A stretch of 6,059 bases of DNA from an uncultured Bryobacteraceae bacterium (GTDB lineage: Bacteria > Acidobacteriota > Terriglobia > Bryobacterales > Bryobacteraceae), in assembly GCA_937921835.1 (NCBI GenBank), contig CAKZVG010000220.1:1-6059 (forward strand), written 5' to 3'. Each line of letters starts with the position of its first letter. Positions within the stretch are counted from its first letter, which is position 1. The translations under genes were made by a program, and so were the position numbers. Positions 6,016-6,059 of this stretch are shown piece by piece. A model generated the notes under the pieces. The model made no database searches and had not been told where the DNA came from. It saw only the letters and a list, made by a program, of their open reading frames with translations.

Positions 6016-6059
6016 ATGGTCAACCGCAGGAGATTCGTAGCCGCGGCCGCGGCCGGCGC
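6016..6059 (+). CDS. Start of a Tat-exported protein, cut by window edge
   Basis: Only 14 full codons are present: M-V-N-R-R-R-F-V followed by an alanine run and glycine. The R-R-x-F core followed by a small hydrophobic alanine-rich stretch is a twin-arginine signal peptide, so the product is probably exported folded, often with a cofactor. The reading frame is supported by the AAGGAG site eight bases upstream. Such leaders are common in Solibacter-type bacteria on oxidoreductases, amidohydrolases and sugar-phosphate-isomerase-like proteins, but nothing here identifies the mature protein. It lies 75 bp downstream of the mutarotase-like gene on the same strand and may belong to the same transcript. 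Confidence 0.7.
   Translation, partial: MVNRRRFVAAAAAG

Overview
This 6.06-kb window is a GC-rich, densely coded bacterial chromosome segment. Gene content and style suggest an Acidobacteriota member of the Solibacter/Bryobacterales type: secreted carbohydrate-active proteins, an ACS-type MFS carrier, a twin-arginine leader beginning M-V-N-R-R-R-F, and start sites sitting just downstream of TACAAT-like -10 boxes. The taxonomic reading is inference from style, not from a marker phylogeny.

Layout. Positions 337-1 (minus) hold the N-terminal 112 codons of a secreted protein, cut by the left edge, resembling the leading domain of acidobacterial DUF1080-type proteins. A 129-bp divergent spacer separates it from an MFS transporter of the anion:cation symporter type (467-1732, plus). 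Only 37 bp later comes a family 2 glycoside hydrolase with a lipoprotein-like signal (1770-3566, plus). Tryptophanyl-tRNA synthetase lies convergently (4659-3580, minus), its stop 13 bp from that of the hydrolase. After a second divergent spacer of 120 bp comes a secreted protein of the galactose-mutarotase-like fold (about 4780-5940, plus). At the right edge, the first 14 codons of a Tat-exported protein begin at 6016 (plus). No gene-free stretch exceeds 300 bp. I saw no tRNA, rRNA, CRISPR array, insertion sequence or phage gene.

How the genes may work together. The transporter and hydrolase are adjacent and codirectional: an exported GH2 enzyme could release a monosaccharide or sugar acid from a polymer or glycoside, and the carrier could import it. 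The secreted mutarotase-like protein and the DUF1080-like protein would fit extracytoplasmic sugar handling, but nothing in the sequence fixes a substrate. trpS is a housekeeping gene set among them. It belongs to the branch of TrpRS with a G-D-R-P-T-G / H-L-G-H signature rather than the E. coli-like branch.

I found no convincing evidence of an undescribed system. The points most worth a second look are the apparently leaderless start of the hydrolase, the unassigned substrate of the hydrolase/transporter pair, the divergent mutarotase-like protein, and the variant TrpRS with an arginine-rich tail.
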